From Bugula neritina (taxonomy: Eukaryota; Bryozoa; Gymnolaemata; Cheilostomatida; Bugulidae), in the NCBI GenBank assembly GCA_964035545.1, contig OZ037765.1:17044698-17108697 (forward strand): a stretch of 64,000 bases of DNA. The letters run 5' to 3'. Under the pieces are notes generated by a model that ran no database searches, was not told the origin of the DNA, and saw only the letters and a list, made by a program, of their open reading frames with translations. Each line of letters opens with the position of its first letter. The stretch's first letter is position 1. Shown piece after piece: positions 37,527-51,200 of this stretch. A program made the translations under genes and the position numbers.

Positions 37527-40500
37527 ATGCCGCGTGAGAAGGTTCAAGAATATTGGATTGAAGACAGTGTTAAAGATAAAGCCTTTGATGACTACTATAT
37601 TTTAGGAGACGAGTTGGGAAAGTAAGTTCATGACTAGTTTAGTAGTTACTAATACGAAAGATTATTAGTAATAGTGATACTCATACTGATGGTGATAGTT
37701 ATAATAAAAGTAGAACTAGATTAGTACTAGATAGTAGAACCAGATAGTGATACTGATAACCGGATTGGTTATTGATATTCATATTGATATTAATTAATTA
37801 AAATAGTATTGGTTATAGTTAGCATTGTTTGAAACATTGAATATTTGAATAGATCAAGGTGCAGACTAAATACTAATATAATCATAATGATAACCCTAAT
37901 GATCTTTCATTTCAGTTTTATTGATAGCCATATAATATTTATGTTCAAAGTAACACAAACAGATGCACTATAAAAGTATAATAATTGTTATAATTATAAT
38001 AACATAGTCATATAATCATTATGATAATTTTATAGTCACACTGATACTCGCAAGTCATAATCATACTGGTACTCATAGATCATAGTGATTGTGATTATTA
38101 TAGTAATAATAAATACTATAACAATTACTTACCATAGACTAACTGGTGATGGTTATATCGAATTGATAATTATTAGGGTGATCAAATCATTATCACCATG
38201 AAATTAAATTGAAATTGGCAAATAAATCAATTATAGAAGATCAATATGGAAGATGTAATTTTTTTAAATTTTATATATTCTTTGTTTCAAAACAGTTGCT
38301 TTCATCATTGATTTTCAACTATTACTTACAGTAAATTAATGCAAATTTTATCAAACTTAACTCACTGAAATTTATACCAAAAGCAACTGTACTGAATTAT
38401 ATTGTTGTCACATCTTACTTTTTACCTATATTGTAGTGGTTTTTGGTAATCTGTTTTCGAATTGTCCTCCCCCTTCCCTTTTCTGTTTGTTTGTAATAAT
38501 ATACTTATGCGAGCCGATCCTTGGCCGAGGTTCGGCAGTTTCGGAGTTCCTGAAGCGCGATTTGTCCAAATGTCGGGCATTTCAGGCACCGGAACTCCGA
38601 GATCCGGCTGAATGTCGGCGGACAATCGAACCAGCTTTTGGAAGGAGATTTTTGTTACCATATAAGAGGGCGAGCTCACAATGTTATTCAGTCTACTACC
38701 GAAGCTCGCCCAAGACACTTCTAGAGAAACAATAAAGACACTACTATTTCAAGTTTACACAACATTTTTATTTGATCACTAGTAATAGACTATACAGATT
38801 GCTCAATATATTTCATAAACTACTCAAAAATACTACAATATTACTTGATATGTTGCATTGCGCCTACTTAAAAATAAGCAAACAGTAAATATATTGTAGT
38901 TATTGGTTCAAGTATAATTTTATAGGCTGGGCTAAATATGCTTCTGTTTGGTACACATTCCTAGCCAAACAGGTTATATTTTCAAAAATTAATGTCTCAA
39001 CCTAAACTTGTACAGAAACTTAACTTGAATTTGCTACTGCAGCAAACTGACTCAGTTAAATAAACATAGTTTTTATTATTTTGACTTACCGGTCATCTAT
39101 GATAACTATGATGGAGAGGTCTTTTTAACCTACTCATGGCCAACATGCATGCTTTTATTTATCTTAATTTTACCACCTAATTTTCATGTATGTATTGAGC
39201 CGCTAATATAATTATTAGTTTATTATTTTTTCTGATTGCAGTTTACAAAAATACCTTTAGTTGACAAACATTTATCATTGGCTTTTAATTTGAATGCATG
39301 AAGTAAGTTTTTTCAAGCGCCTCCAGCACCCTAAGGCCACTAGAAAGGCAAGTTCCGAGAAAATCAGTCTGCTGGCCATGAACCATCAAAAGGTTATTAT
39401 AATAACTTTTTTTATGTAATTGTAGAGGTGCTACATCCACTGTATACAAATGTAAGCAAAAAGGAACTGGACAACCCTGGGCTGTGAAGGTCATCAATAA
39501 AAAGGTCAGCTAAAATTGCTATTATATATTTTGTAAAATTGAGTTTCTGCTAATTTAGTTTTACAAATCAAAACTACTTCAACTTTTTCGTAAAATTGTA
39601 ATTTTAGAATTGTTAGCAATAATTCAAGTGATTTTTGCCATGCTCATTACTCTAAAAAATTTTACAGAATAAAATCAACTTATATATAAAAAAAGTTATG
39701 CCACAAAACTAAGTGTATTTGCTCACGCTGCATGTTGCATGACGTTGTGCTTTCTATAGAACAAAGACTGCATAAGACGTATACTTTCTGTCAGACAATG
39801 CTGAGTTAATGTTTTCTTACACTTGGTCTCATTTTCTCAAGTATAGGATGGCTTCTTTTATTGTTGCATGAAACAGTGTGCAGTGATATGTATCAATTAT
39901 TGAATAACAATATTACGCATTGTTTCATTAGTGAAGTGCACATCACTGCCTCTTTATTCCATCGCGTCAGACATATTTGATAATTCAATAAATTTGCAAA
40001 TACCTAGACTAGCTGCTATTGCTTGCTACTTTTGAGTTTGTTGTGATTCTAAGATGAAGTGATTGTAGCAGATATTATATAAACATGTGTTCTTGTTTGA
40101 TATACACATGTATTATTATATATACATGTGTTCTTGTTTGATATACACATGTATTATTATATATACATGTGTTCTTGTTTGATATACACATGTATTATTA
40201 TATAATATGCTGCACCCATGCATGTATTTTTGAAATAAATTTTGTATTTCGACTGTTTCTTTGCAGGTGGATAAAAAAGTTGTCAAAACAGAGTGTGGAG
40301 TCCTTCTAAAAATTAAGCATAAAAATGTGGTGGGTTATGAAGCCTTTTATAATAACGCGGAAATAAGCTTGTTGATGGTGAAAATAGTATATCATTTTTA
40401 TGATTGTGAAAATTAGAGCTTGTCTAGTTGTGTACTAATTCTCATCAGTCTACTATGTAGGTTCAGTTTGCTAATAATACACTTGCCGTAATAGTTACTA

Positions 40501-43500
40501 TTACTGAAATTATTCAGCATTTCATAGATTCGTCTGAAAGAAATATTTGAGACACCAACGCAAATGCACCTGGTTTTGGAACTGGTGACTGGAGGTGAAC
40601 TTTTTGACAGGTAATTGTTTTTCTTTATATTCATCTTGAACACACTAATTAGCTGTGAGCAACAACAAAACAAAATAGTAGGAATTGATCATTGTAAAAT
40701 GACTGCTTGCTACCATATATTATATATTATATATTATATTATATTATATTAAAGTTGATATGAGGTTCATTCAGTGTCTATGGCTTACTTATATTACATA
40801 ATCACAGTAGCTCTCATACCTAACATTGCTAATATCAAGTCAACATTTTAAACTCATATAATTAGCAGTTTCGTTTCATTATTTTATATCACTTAGTGTT
40901 GTTTGCTATAATTAGTCAGCCAATAAACCACATATGAAAAGTTTTCCATTCCTCAGAGATAAGGCACAGCAAGTTATTAATGCAAACTTTAGTTACTAAA
41001 CACGTTGGCTATGCAATTATTAAAGTTTCTCAACATCTTTATTGATTTTGATGCTAATCACTGTGAACTTCAAATCATGCTTCAGTAATCATTCAAAATC
41101 TAAAAAAAAGTCCGTCAAAGGTTGTCGAGTGTTAGTCTGCTGGTTGCTCTCTTGTTTGGCAGGAGAGTTGCTTGTGTCAGACTATTCTTGTTGATGTGAA
41201 CAAATAGTACTGTGTTTTATGTCAAACATCTTTGAATTGTTTGTAACTGAGGTCTATGCATTTATGATGTTTTTACAGGATTGTGACGAGAGGGTTTTAC
41301 ACAGAGAAAGATGCTTCTATATGTGTGAGAGAGATGTTAGATGCAACTAGAGTAAGGACAAACTACAACTTGTTACTGCCGCCTTGCTGCTGAGTAGCTT
41401 ATAATTAAAGCCAAATTTAACATACTTCATTGTATGCTAAACAAATACTCTCTAATGATGTTAAGATGCATTTGTTAGGTGATAAATATTAATTATTAAT
41501 TTGCATTAAAGTTTGTATTGATATTTGTAGTATTTACATGAAAATGACGTTGTGCATCGTGATCTCAAGGTAAGACACCACCATCATCATATATGTAGTA
41601 TTTTGCCAGCAATCAGTCTAAACTCTTGAGGGTTGATAACATTACTAATTTAGCTATCCACTTGAGTGACTTGACGGTTAGCTTTGCTTATTTTTTTGAT
41701 AAACTGCAAAACTACAAGTTGTTAACAAAACTCTATTGTAACACACCCTTTGTAAAGAAGGCTAACCAAACTCTCCTCTTAGGACTTAGATCTTTAAAAT
41801 TCAGCGGTCCACGTCTTCGCATTGTGTGGGTGGTTTACTAACACCTCAGAGTTTTCACTCTTGGGACTTCTACGGAAATGAAGTCATTTATAATTCCGGT
41901 GTCAGTAGAGGACTAAAACACAATTAATATACAGTCAATATTTAGAAATACTGTTACCAAAGTAAAGTTTATATCTGAGCTGCTTAAGCCAAACTAATTC
42001 TTTGCAAATATGTATTTGGTTTCCTGGTTTGAACTTCCGAAGACCTTGCTGTAACGTAAATATAATATACACAATTTTTAAATACCTGTACAATAAGTGT
42101 ATGCATACACTGGTGTAGTATTTGAAAACAGAAGAGTCGTGTGTTTATTTGAAAAAAATTTATTCATGTCATGTGTTATATTCATTTCTGTGGGAAAAAA
42201 TTTAGAATAATGTCATATTAAGCTATTCTCATAGGTAGATAGTATAGTTATTAAAAAAACCGCTTATGTAATCTAATTCGATAAGAAAAGTGATTGAGAT
42301 AGACGCTGCTAGCCAACCAAACAAGTCTGTTATTGTCATGTTTTATGAAAGTTAAGAACTTGAATAATCAATACCTGCAACATTCGGCACTCACTGGTGC
42401 TGCCTCCCGTGTAGTGACTGCTGACATGTTTAAAGAAGACTCAGTCTTTTGCTTCTTTAGTCAGGCCTCAGAAATCTTCTACCAACTAGTCTGATTTTCC
42501 TTGATTTAGTTTACAGTTTACAGAAAGATCCTCTAAGAATTAAATATAATAACAACTAGTTTTTATATCTAATTTTTAGCATTTGCAATAAGATCCTATC
42601 ACAAGTGGATATTTTTCACAGTTTTATAATGTGTGAGTTGGTTTTTTTTAGTCGGTTTCAGAATTTAGCCATGCATTTTCAAACTCTGAGTTTATTATTG
42701 ACTTAAATATATATAACTAGACAAATTTACTCTTCAACAACGGAAAAGTAATAAATATGGTTTGTTCAATCAGCTGTTCAGAGGAGTTGTTGTTTTTCTT
42801 TAGCCTGAGAACCTTTTGTATGAAAGTGACTCAGAAGAAGCCCCTTTGAAGATTGGTGAGTTGGAAACTTTTGTGTTTTTATTTTAGAAAAGGAGATCAT
42901 ATTTTTGCCGGAAAACAACACCGGTTAATGTAACTATGCATTTAAATTTTAGCATTTAATTTATCACATTTATTCTCTACAAACAGCCCGGTTTACTATT
43001 TATCTTATAGCTGACTTTGGCCTTTCTAAAATCATTGGCCCAGAAGTTCAAATGCAGACTGTGTGTGGTACCCCAGGCTACTGCGGTGAGTAAAGTTGAT
43101 GTGCGACTTTTTGTACTCTTATTTCTTGGTGCTGATAGAATGATCTTTAGAATACAAATTTGTTTATTCCAAAGAGCAATGCAAAACAATAATTATAAAT
43201 GGTTTGTTATTTACTGCAGTGTTACTAGTTACTTACAGCAATATGTATTATAAAATAGTATATAATATATTACTCTTTAGAATATACTTATTTTATTCTT
43301 TTTCTCTAAAATATTCTATTGCATATATTTTAAATTTGATACATTGCATTAGCTTTTGATGTGTCTTCATGGAACTTGCGAGGTACATGTGCTTGCAATA
43401 TATAATGTCTAAATTGTTCTATAAGCGACTCCAATTTGGGGTGAAGGACGATTTTAATTTGGGGGTCTCAAGTTTGGAGTTGGAGACATAACTCCAAACT

Positions 43501-46296
43501 TGAGAGCCTCAAACTAAAATCGTCCTTCACCCCAACTCAAAGCTGCTTATAGAACAAGTCAATTTGTCTAGCAGAATTTAGCCTTTTATTAATGATTTAG
43601 ATGAGTTATAACAGATGTGCCGGCTGGTAAATAGACATGTGTGGTTAGGTTTAACCAATTTTTCTAAGGCCACAGTTTATTGGGCAATCATGTTGATGCA
43701 CTACTTTAAAAAAGATGTTGATCTTATGTTTATTGATTTTTTTTATCTGACTTTGATCAAACTTGGTAAATCTCTATGTTGTTATATCAGGCTAGCTAAC
43801 ATTTTATAATTTTATTTTATTACATTTTGCATATATCCTGGGATCGTATATTAGTGTAAGGATAAGATAATTATTTTATAGTAAAAGACTTCTATTAGTT
43901 AGGAGTTTGCTGTCTCAAACATTCAATAGCTGCGAGATATTGATATGTTTAAACTCTTTATGTTGTAGCTCCTGAGATATTGACGGGAAGTAAATACACT
44001 CCAGCCGTGGACATGTGGAGCATTGGAGTTATCTCCTATATTCTGTGAGTACTATAAAATGGTATAGAGTAGATAATTGCTTTATTGTGATTTTAGAATT
44101 TATGCTCCATTTAAGACTTTCCTTTTTGATAGGGCAATGAAAGGTGTTGTGTGCTAAATATGACCCAGTGGTGGACTGTATGTATATAATAACTGTAGGG
44201 GTTCAATAGCATGAGATGTAGTGGCCATTACCTTATAAAGAATTAAGTTTGTATTTTTTAGATAAAAGTGAAGTGCTGGTGTGTATTTGCACTATGCTAC
44301 TTTCTATAAAGTGTTTTACTCTACAGTGTTTTCGCCTTCATTTTATACTACTTCCATGTTATACCTCTGGATTATGTAATATCTCTGCTATGATTCATAG
44401 GCTCTGCGGTTACGAACCGTTCTATTCGGAGGAAGGAGAGCAGGCGATGTTCAAGAAAATTCTCAAATGCGATTACTCTTTTCATGAGCCTTGGTGGAAT
44501 GACATCAGTGAAAACGCAAAAGTACCTGCTTTTATTACTTTGCATTTTCAAATTTCTTATTATGAGTAGACAGGCTTTAAACTCTCCCACCAGTTTTGAT
44601 ATGATTTCCCAGTTTTGTCAATTTTGATGAAACAAATTGGTAAATGAATGATATAAATGAAGCTGTATATAGTTCGCAGCGAAATATATTACTTTCACTA
44701 CTACTGTTACTTTGCTTTTGTTTAGGATTTGGTGAGGAAATTGTTAGTCTTGGATCCTGCAAAACGACTAACTGCTTCTCAAGCTCTTGGACATTCATGG
44801 GTTAAAGGAACTGCCAAGAGTGAGCATATGGAGGAAACACAGACTAAGCTTAAGCAGTTCAATGCGAAACGCAAACTCAGAGTAAGGCATTGTAGCAGTT
44901 GTATAGAATATTGTGTATTACGTCCCCTGCCTATTAAGTTTACACATGTTACCTATTTTAGTACAACTGCCCTGATTTCAGCAGCTGCCATTTTGAGAAA
45001 GTTGTCTTTTGCCAAAGTCAAAGTCAAAAATCTCTCAGATGCCTCAAGAGGCTTGAATATTAAGCTGTTGTGGCAATTAACTGACTATATTAAGGGTGGA
45101 ATAATGGCTCTTCATTGAAATAACATTTTATATACTTGTGTACTATATGTGGAAGCAATGTTTGAATACTATGAGCTTAAAGCTTGAATTTTTATAATTC
45201 CAAGTTATCTAGCAGCATAGGTCGAATCTCTTTACACTTGACTACCAGACCAATTCTAATGCTGAAATAATATGAGCTTTTAGACTTGTCATAACCTCTA
45301 CAAATAAAAAAGTTTATTTAGCATACTAAAGTATGTAGAGGCATAGTTTTAGAGATTATTAATGGTAATAAAAGCTAGTGACTAAACTAGCAGTAATACT
45401 ACTTATTGGAATTTAATCATTATTGGTTTATTTACGATCTTGAATCTATCAAATTGTGAATTTACATAAACCAGTCAGCTGTGATCTCATAACTTGATGC
45501 TTGAAATTTCATGAATACAATCTTCTTTGTGGCAGCTGCTGTGAGAGAAAATACTTTCTGTTGAGTTGTGGCTCATTTTACTTTTTTTAACACACATTGG
45601 CAAACTAGGACCAAAAATTAACGTTTGATCTAAATTCATGAAAATTAACTACCATATATGAGGTAATTTTGTGTGTCCATTCTAAATATGCGTAGCAAAA
45701 ATATGGCTGGGTAGTTGTCCTGCAACATTAAAGCCCAACGTCATTGTCATATGAGCTAAATATTATATTATATTATTATGTGATGAAAAAATCGTCACAA
45801 AAAGCTACGTTTTTCTACTAAAAAATTAGGAAAAAAAACAAAAAAGATCAAGCAAAATTAAAAAAAACCTTAACTATTTAGTTGTATTTGTTAATATTTT
45901 ATTAGTTTCTATGGGCAAAAACCATATGTATTAGCAGCTAAATTGTGAAAAATAGCCAAAAACTAGAGATATCCAGTGTGTACTATATTAAGTACAATGA
46001 CCCTTGTTTATTATACACTGCTTACCTGCACAGCATGTCTATTTTTCATATTATGATTGTTTATGATTTAAACTATATAATTATATTGGTTGTTGTGCCA
46101 TATAGTGCTTATTCAGTGTGCTTTAAGAGCATGGTCTGCCTACGTTCCGTAGTCTATATGCACGCAGTTGAGACATACTGAGTATTATGTAAAGAATATA
46201 ACAATAACTCAGGTAGAGGAGGAATGCACCGAACCCATTGACACTGAAAGTGCATATCCCATGATGGAAAATGAGCCAACTGCAAATGAGGCTTAA
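37527..46296 (+). CDS. Calcium/calmodulin-dependent protein kinase, CaMK4-like
   Basis: Twelve exons: 37527-37621, 39426-39504, 40267-40329, 40528-40610, 41279-41351, 41531-41569, 42804-42855, 43011-43085, 43969-44044, 44401-44521, 44726-44881, 46213-46296; about 331 residues. All kinase landmarks are present: glycine loop LGKGATSTVY, catalytic K53, E67, HRDLK at 140-144, DFG at 163-165, T178 in MQTVCGTPGYC (the CaMKK-phosphorylated threonine of CaMK4/CaMKI) and APE. Several stretches are CaMK4-specific (EIFETPT, LVLELVTGGELFDR, FNAKRKL). CaMK4 acts downstream of calcium and CaMKK, in part in the nucleus. The kinase exons are secure. The C terminus is not: I join exon 11 to a terminal acidic exon at 46213 (VEEECTEP..., phase 0). 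Reading on to a stop at 45118, or an acceptor at 44961, are alternatives. Intron 1 carries a candidate solo LTR. Confidence 0.9.
37650..38160. repeat. Degenerate GATACT/TATTAG low-complexity block in CaMK4 intron 1
   Basis: Long stretches are made of GATAGTGATACTGATA-, TAGTAGAA- and ATAATCATAATGATAA-like phrases without a fixed unit, the same kind as at 1955-2345. Confidence 0.6.
38432..38743 (+). mobile_element. Candidate solo LTR
   Basis: This G+C-rich island of about 312 bp in AT-rich intron 1 of CaMK4 is laid out like an LTR: TGTAGTG at the left edge and CACTA at the right, a TATA box (TATAAGAGG, 38661), a 9-bp-stem hairpin just downstream (GGGCGAGCT 38668-38676 with AGCTCGCCC 38703-38711), and AATAAAG at 38731. 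Flanks CTATAT and CTATTT are only near-identical, and other borders (TGTTGT 38403 to ACAACA 38764) are possible. No second copy lies in this window, so the class is inferred. Confidence 0.5.
40083..40205. repeat. 41-bp minisatellite, three copies
   Basis: Three almost identical 41-bp units start at 40083, 40124 and 40165 in CaMK4 intron 2. Each contains the inverted pair ACATGTG ... CACATGT with TTCTTGTTTGATATA between, so each unit could form a small hairpin. Confidence 0.92.
40711..40753. repeat. TATAT/ATATTA simple repeat
   Basis: About 40 bases of TATATTA and TATTA units in CaMK4 intron 4. Confidence 0.8.
43414..43557. mobile_element. Foldback (long inverted repeat) element
   Basis: This 144-bp sequence in CaMK4 intron 8 consists almost wholly of two arms of about 65 bp (outer ends TTGTTCTATAAGC / GCTTATAGAACAA, inner ends AAGTTTGGAGTT / AACTCCAAACTT) around an 8-base centre. 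It would form one long hairpin. No target duplication is clear. A diverged relative at 24195 shows it is a dispersed repeat. Confidence 0.85.
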
Positions 46297-48248
46297 AGCA
46301 ATGGTATTACTATATTCTGTTTGTGCAGTGATGACGTAGAGTAATTATGAGTGTTTAACCTTTCTGCCATTTGGGTTAAAATTAGATCTTATACAGATTT
46401 GTTGATTTTATTCACATTAAGAAAATTTAAATGAAATAAAAATGATTAAGAGCTGAAAAAGTTTCCGAGTTTCTATAATTTCTTTGGTGATTAAAGCAGA
46501 GCAATCTAAATTTGAGTAAAAATGTTAAATTAACTACTTGCACAGCTTGAAGTTTTCTTCTTGGGCATAACAGCTTGAGCAGATTAACAGACACTGTTGT
46601 GGGCATCAACCCTTATTTCACACTTCTACTAACTTACTAACCTCGTTGTGTATGAAGCTTTATAAACAACTAGTGTAGGATTCTCACATGCCCTTCACTG
46701 CTCACTTTAACCAGCTATTTAATTTTATTTTTAGCCTATAGCAGTTTTCTCAATTGTCAAATTGCATATTCCAAGAGAGAACAGTTTCCAATGTAATACT
46801 AGGTTGTTTACAGTTAAATTTCATGTAGAGATCATTGATTAACTTTTTATTTAAAAGGCACTTTTTAAATTAAACTAATTATAAGTTATTAGAAAGAACA
46901 TTCACTAAGCAAACACTTTATCTTTGGGAGATTATTAGTTTTTTCAATATTTGTTTAATAGTTTATAATGCATAGATTGTGAGATAATTGTATTTCCATA
47001 TCAACATTTCTATTGAATCTGGTCAAATTTTGGTTATCTGAAACGAGAATGCAACTTTTAATTCAGAAATAGCTCCTCTATTTAACGCTGTAATTGTTTT
47101 GACATAGTGTAAGCAGCATTTAATTACATAATTATTATTCATCCATTTTACTATCAAAACTATCAATTTGAATTGAATTACTTTATGATGCTATAATTTT
47201 ATAGCTCATTGTTGTTGACTGAAGTTTTAGCAGAATAAGCTTTAACATTCTGTAATGTATTTGTTAGGCTGCGACAGAGGCTGTGATGGTACTAAACAAA
47301 CTAGCTTTATCAGACAAGACACAGAGTCTGCAGACAATGAACACTGCAGCTTGTGTTCAATAGCCTTAGCCCCTCGACTAGCATCATCTATGTGGAATAA
47401 CTCTACTTCATATGTTCTTCACAATTATTTAATGTATCGACTACTGGGTCTCGGAAGTAGACACTAGACTAACATATTTGCATTTAACAATCTTAATTTA
47501 TTGTTTTGATCTTTTTTGAAAATCAAATATCATTTCAGCCTGCTTGTTTATTTGTTAGCTTGATATTTTCAACAGGAAATATGGACAGAAACTGTTGAAG
47601 AATAATAACTGTTATTCATTAATGGCTGCACCTATATTTATGTTAATAAAATGTGACAATTCAACTATGAGTAAAAGTGGACATGTTTCCTAAAATATAT
47701 GAACAATGCATACTCAAATACAAATATAACTGATATTTATTTTAACTCTAAACCATCAGCAGAAAGAAAACCATGTAATAAGAGAAAATGATAATTCACA
47801 ATAGAATAGATTTAGCAAATGATAGATAGGCCTGGAAGTGATAAATAGACCTGAACACCAAGACAAGACATACACTTAATCAAACGATATCACAACCAGA
47901 TTGTACTACACAGCAGTCTAACAGAATAATTTTAGCATACAACAATGAAATTATAAAATACATCATAAATAGATCATTCATATTATATAACATTTAGAGC
48001 TAAATTCTACAGCTTTGGCCCTTGAAACCCATTTAGCAATTTTTATAAGCCATACAATAGAAGATAATTCAAATAATAGGCATTCTTTATGTCTATATGC
48101 CAAAAAAGTGAATCGTAGAACTGGAATATCCAATAAATGTGTTCTGGTGCCAATTTATCTACACATGAAGAGGTGAATCACCACAGGCAATATAATTTTA
48201 TATTTACATGATAATTGATTACATCTGCACAAGAGAGGAAAACCCCAT
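46297..48248. other. Convergent intergenic region, CaMK4 / RNF19
   Basis: AT-rich DNA between two 3' ends. A minus-strand AATAAA (47741-47736) about 500 bases past the RNF19 stop could be its poly(A) signal. The frames at 45945-46181 (CaMK4 intron 11) and 47255-47467 show no motifs. Confidence 0.55.
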
Positions 48249-51200
48249 TTACACTGAATTACCTTCAGCTTCTAATATATTACACAATATTTTACCCTCA
48301 GTAAGTGAAAGAGCTGGATCAGCATTACACACAGTCTGTTTTATAACTAATGTTGAGAACTGATGAGGTGGCGCATCGATGTCTACTTGAGTGAGTTCAG
48401 CTGGAAGAGGGCCGGGAGAGGAGGGTGTCTCTGCAGTCATATCTGTACTGCATCGGCCAACCCTTGCCTTCACTTCTAAGTGTCTCTTACCCACAGGTAC
48501 AGCGTCTGATTTCTTTGAGTTCACACTTCCTGTCTCCATCACCTCTAACTCCGCCCGCTTGTGTCTTCTCTTAGACGACAGCTTCTTTTTACTCTTAGAT
48601 TTAGCTTTTGTTTCATCGTGTGACGTGGCGAAAGAAACGCTTCTATTAGAGACGGGAGAGCCATGGTCCCCCCTGATGCAACTCTTACTCTTCACCTCAG
48701 AACTGATAGTACAGTCTTGGTTTGCAGCAGCAATAGACACATTGTCTTTGTCACTGAAACATCAGAAATGCTAATTATAGTCTAAAGTAGGTTTCGTGAT
48801 CTCTTGTGAGAAAATATTGAATAATTGTCGCCCAACTATATATTCTGTGCCCTAACTGAAAATATAGACTATCGGACAATATCAGACAGTCAAATGCTAT
48901 TGCTGGTTCTAAGACATTACCACCACTATTACTATCTCTTCCACTACGTCTACTACTATACCTACAGTTACAAGCACAGTCACCACCATTAAGATAATTA
49001 CTACAACTGCTAATACAACCATAAATAGAGCAACATATCTGCCGGAATCACTAGCACTATTATTATGAGTGATACTAACCGCTGAGCACAAATAGATCCA
49101 GCCAAAGCCTTAGTACTAGCATTGTCGACATTGAAGGATACATGAGAGCGGTTGTCTAACGGCCCAAAGGATCGCAGAGAGCGGTTGTCTGCCTGACTGA
49201 GGGACTGTGAGTCTATGCTATTCTTCCGCTCATACCTGGATGCTGCGGTGATGCTCATGTCAGCTTTAATCTCTAACCTGAAATTGTGAAGTAATTGTAT
49301 GCATGAATGTCTGCTGGAGTAAACATTGGGACTGACAGTAGGGGATAATGGTGAGGTAGATGCAGTAATGGAGAAAAGCCTGTGTTCTAGATTAGAAATG
49401 TAGCATAAGAAGTTATATTTTTGTGAGAATTTTAACCCGCGCCCCAAACCAAAAATTAATAACAAAATTAAAAACTTAGGCTACCTCAATTTCTCCACTA
49501 CTGCTCCTAAACGGTAATGGGGCGGTAAACTCTCATTACAACATATCAGCATAAAAGAAATGGTCCAGCGCTGGAACTAGATTAAGCGACAGAAGAAATT
49601 GTATTAACATTTCTATGAGATCAGTGCAGCCTTATGGGTGAATCTAAACCACCTGTAAAACTTAATTCCTAAAATTCTGATCAACAAAAATTGGTGTTTT
49701 TAATAATTGAGAGATTTCTGAAAACTTATAACATAGCCTATGTATCCCTCTGTATCTCTTTCATTCTATCTAGAGTTTCAATTAATCCTACTGTTTATGC
49801 TAATTCAACAATTATGGAGAAAATTTTCAAATAGGTAAAGTACCCCCTCAATTCTTTTGAAGTACCACCCCCCTCCCCCCAAGAGTGAACTAGTACCCCA
49901 GGTAATGAATCCCAAGTATAAGGACTTGATGCTTTTAATTGAGAACCAAGTACACCAAATATGCAGCCTTATTAAGACAAGTTGTGTAACATATGCATTA
50001 CAAACGTGACAGTTGACCAGGTTGTGTTGACTATTATATTGCGACATACAGCAGAATCATTAATACGACATACTGCATTATATAATTATAATTATTTGCA
50101 ATGCCAACATCGGTCACAAGCCACTAGTTGGTAAGATAGTACAGTTGCCAGCAGGCATTTATTATTACGCAACCATTAGACAAAAGCAAGTATTACTTGA
50201 GATTTTATCAGTCAGAGATAAAAGAAACCATTATTAGATAGTTTACAAGCAGAATAATGACCCAGTGCAGCTGCAGTCCTTCAGCACAGGCACTGCAGCC
50301 ATACTGTTGTACAGCTTACTTTCTACTAGCTGTGGCAGCAGCAGCATCCCCCTCGCAAATGCTGCCAACCATATTCTGTATACTCGCTGACTTGGTGTCA
50401 CTCTGATCATCATGTAAACCGACCCGATCCATCTGTACACCGCTGGCACTGAGGCTATAGCCAGTAGTCAGTGAGCTCTCGCCTATACTTGGTCCAATAG
50501 ACGGGTTGGCTACCACAAACCTCCCACTGCCATTGTCCACAACTTGAACCACAGCTATTAACATAAGAAACTACAAGTTTGGATTTGTTGGCAACAGCAG
50601 AGTAAACAGACAGCTACAAGGCTGCCTCCCAGCACCTGGGTTGTACTTTAGCAATGCACAAGCTGTCTCATACTGTCTATCTAGTCTGCCAATAGACTGT
50701 GTGAAAAGTACCTGAATGATCATCTCCATTGCCACCGGCATGGTTGGCATTGTCATTGAGGTCATACGGGACATCCCCGCCTTCATTCTTCACTCCACAA
50801 GTACCTCCCCGGCACAGCGAGTAGGGCACAACTCCATACACATAGATCAACATCACCGGTACCCCAATAGCTGTAAGAAAAGTCAGTGTTGTGTGTATCA
50901 CACACCTTACAAGAACGGCTTTAGGTAAAAATGGCACAAATGGAAAAGTAGGTAAAATGGCACACTGATGTTAAACTTTCTCAAACCTCAAATTCAAACC
51001 GCCATCCCCAAACCCCAATATTGAAAATATACCACTTTTATCTACTTTTTCATTTGTGTCATTTGTACTGGACGCCCACAAGAACATGTTGTCATCTAGA
51101 TACTAGGAATTGTGTAGATAGCATCACATAATCTAATCAACTGATACGATACTATCTAATGTCAGAAAATAAGTGAAGCTAGTTTTAGTAGTGTTTACAA

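Noticed and set aside
38422-38735. Overlapping frames of about 98 codons on both strands
   Set aside because: They fall on the G+C-rich solo-LTR-like island, where stop codons are rarer; no protein motif.
40083-40205. CRISPR-like array
   Set aside because: Three head-to-tail 41-bp units without unique spacers in an animal intron; it is a minisatellite.
48391-48774. 127-codon plus-strand frame
   Set aside because: Antisense shadow of the last RNF19 exon.
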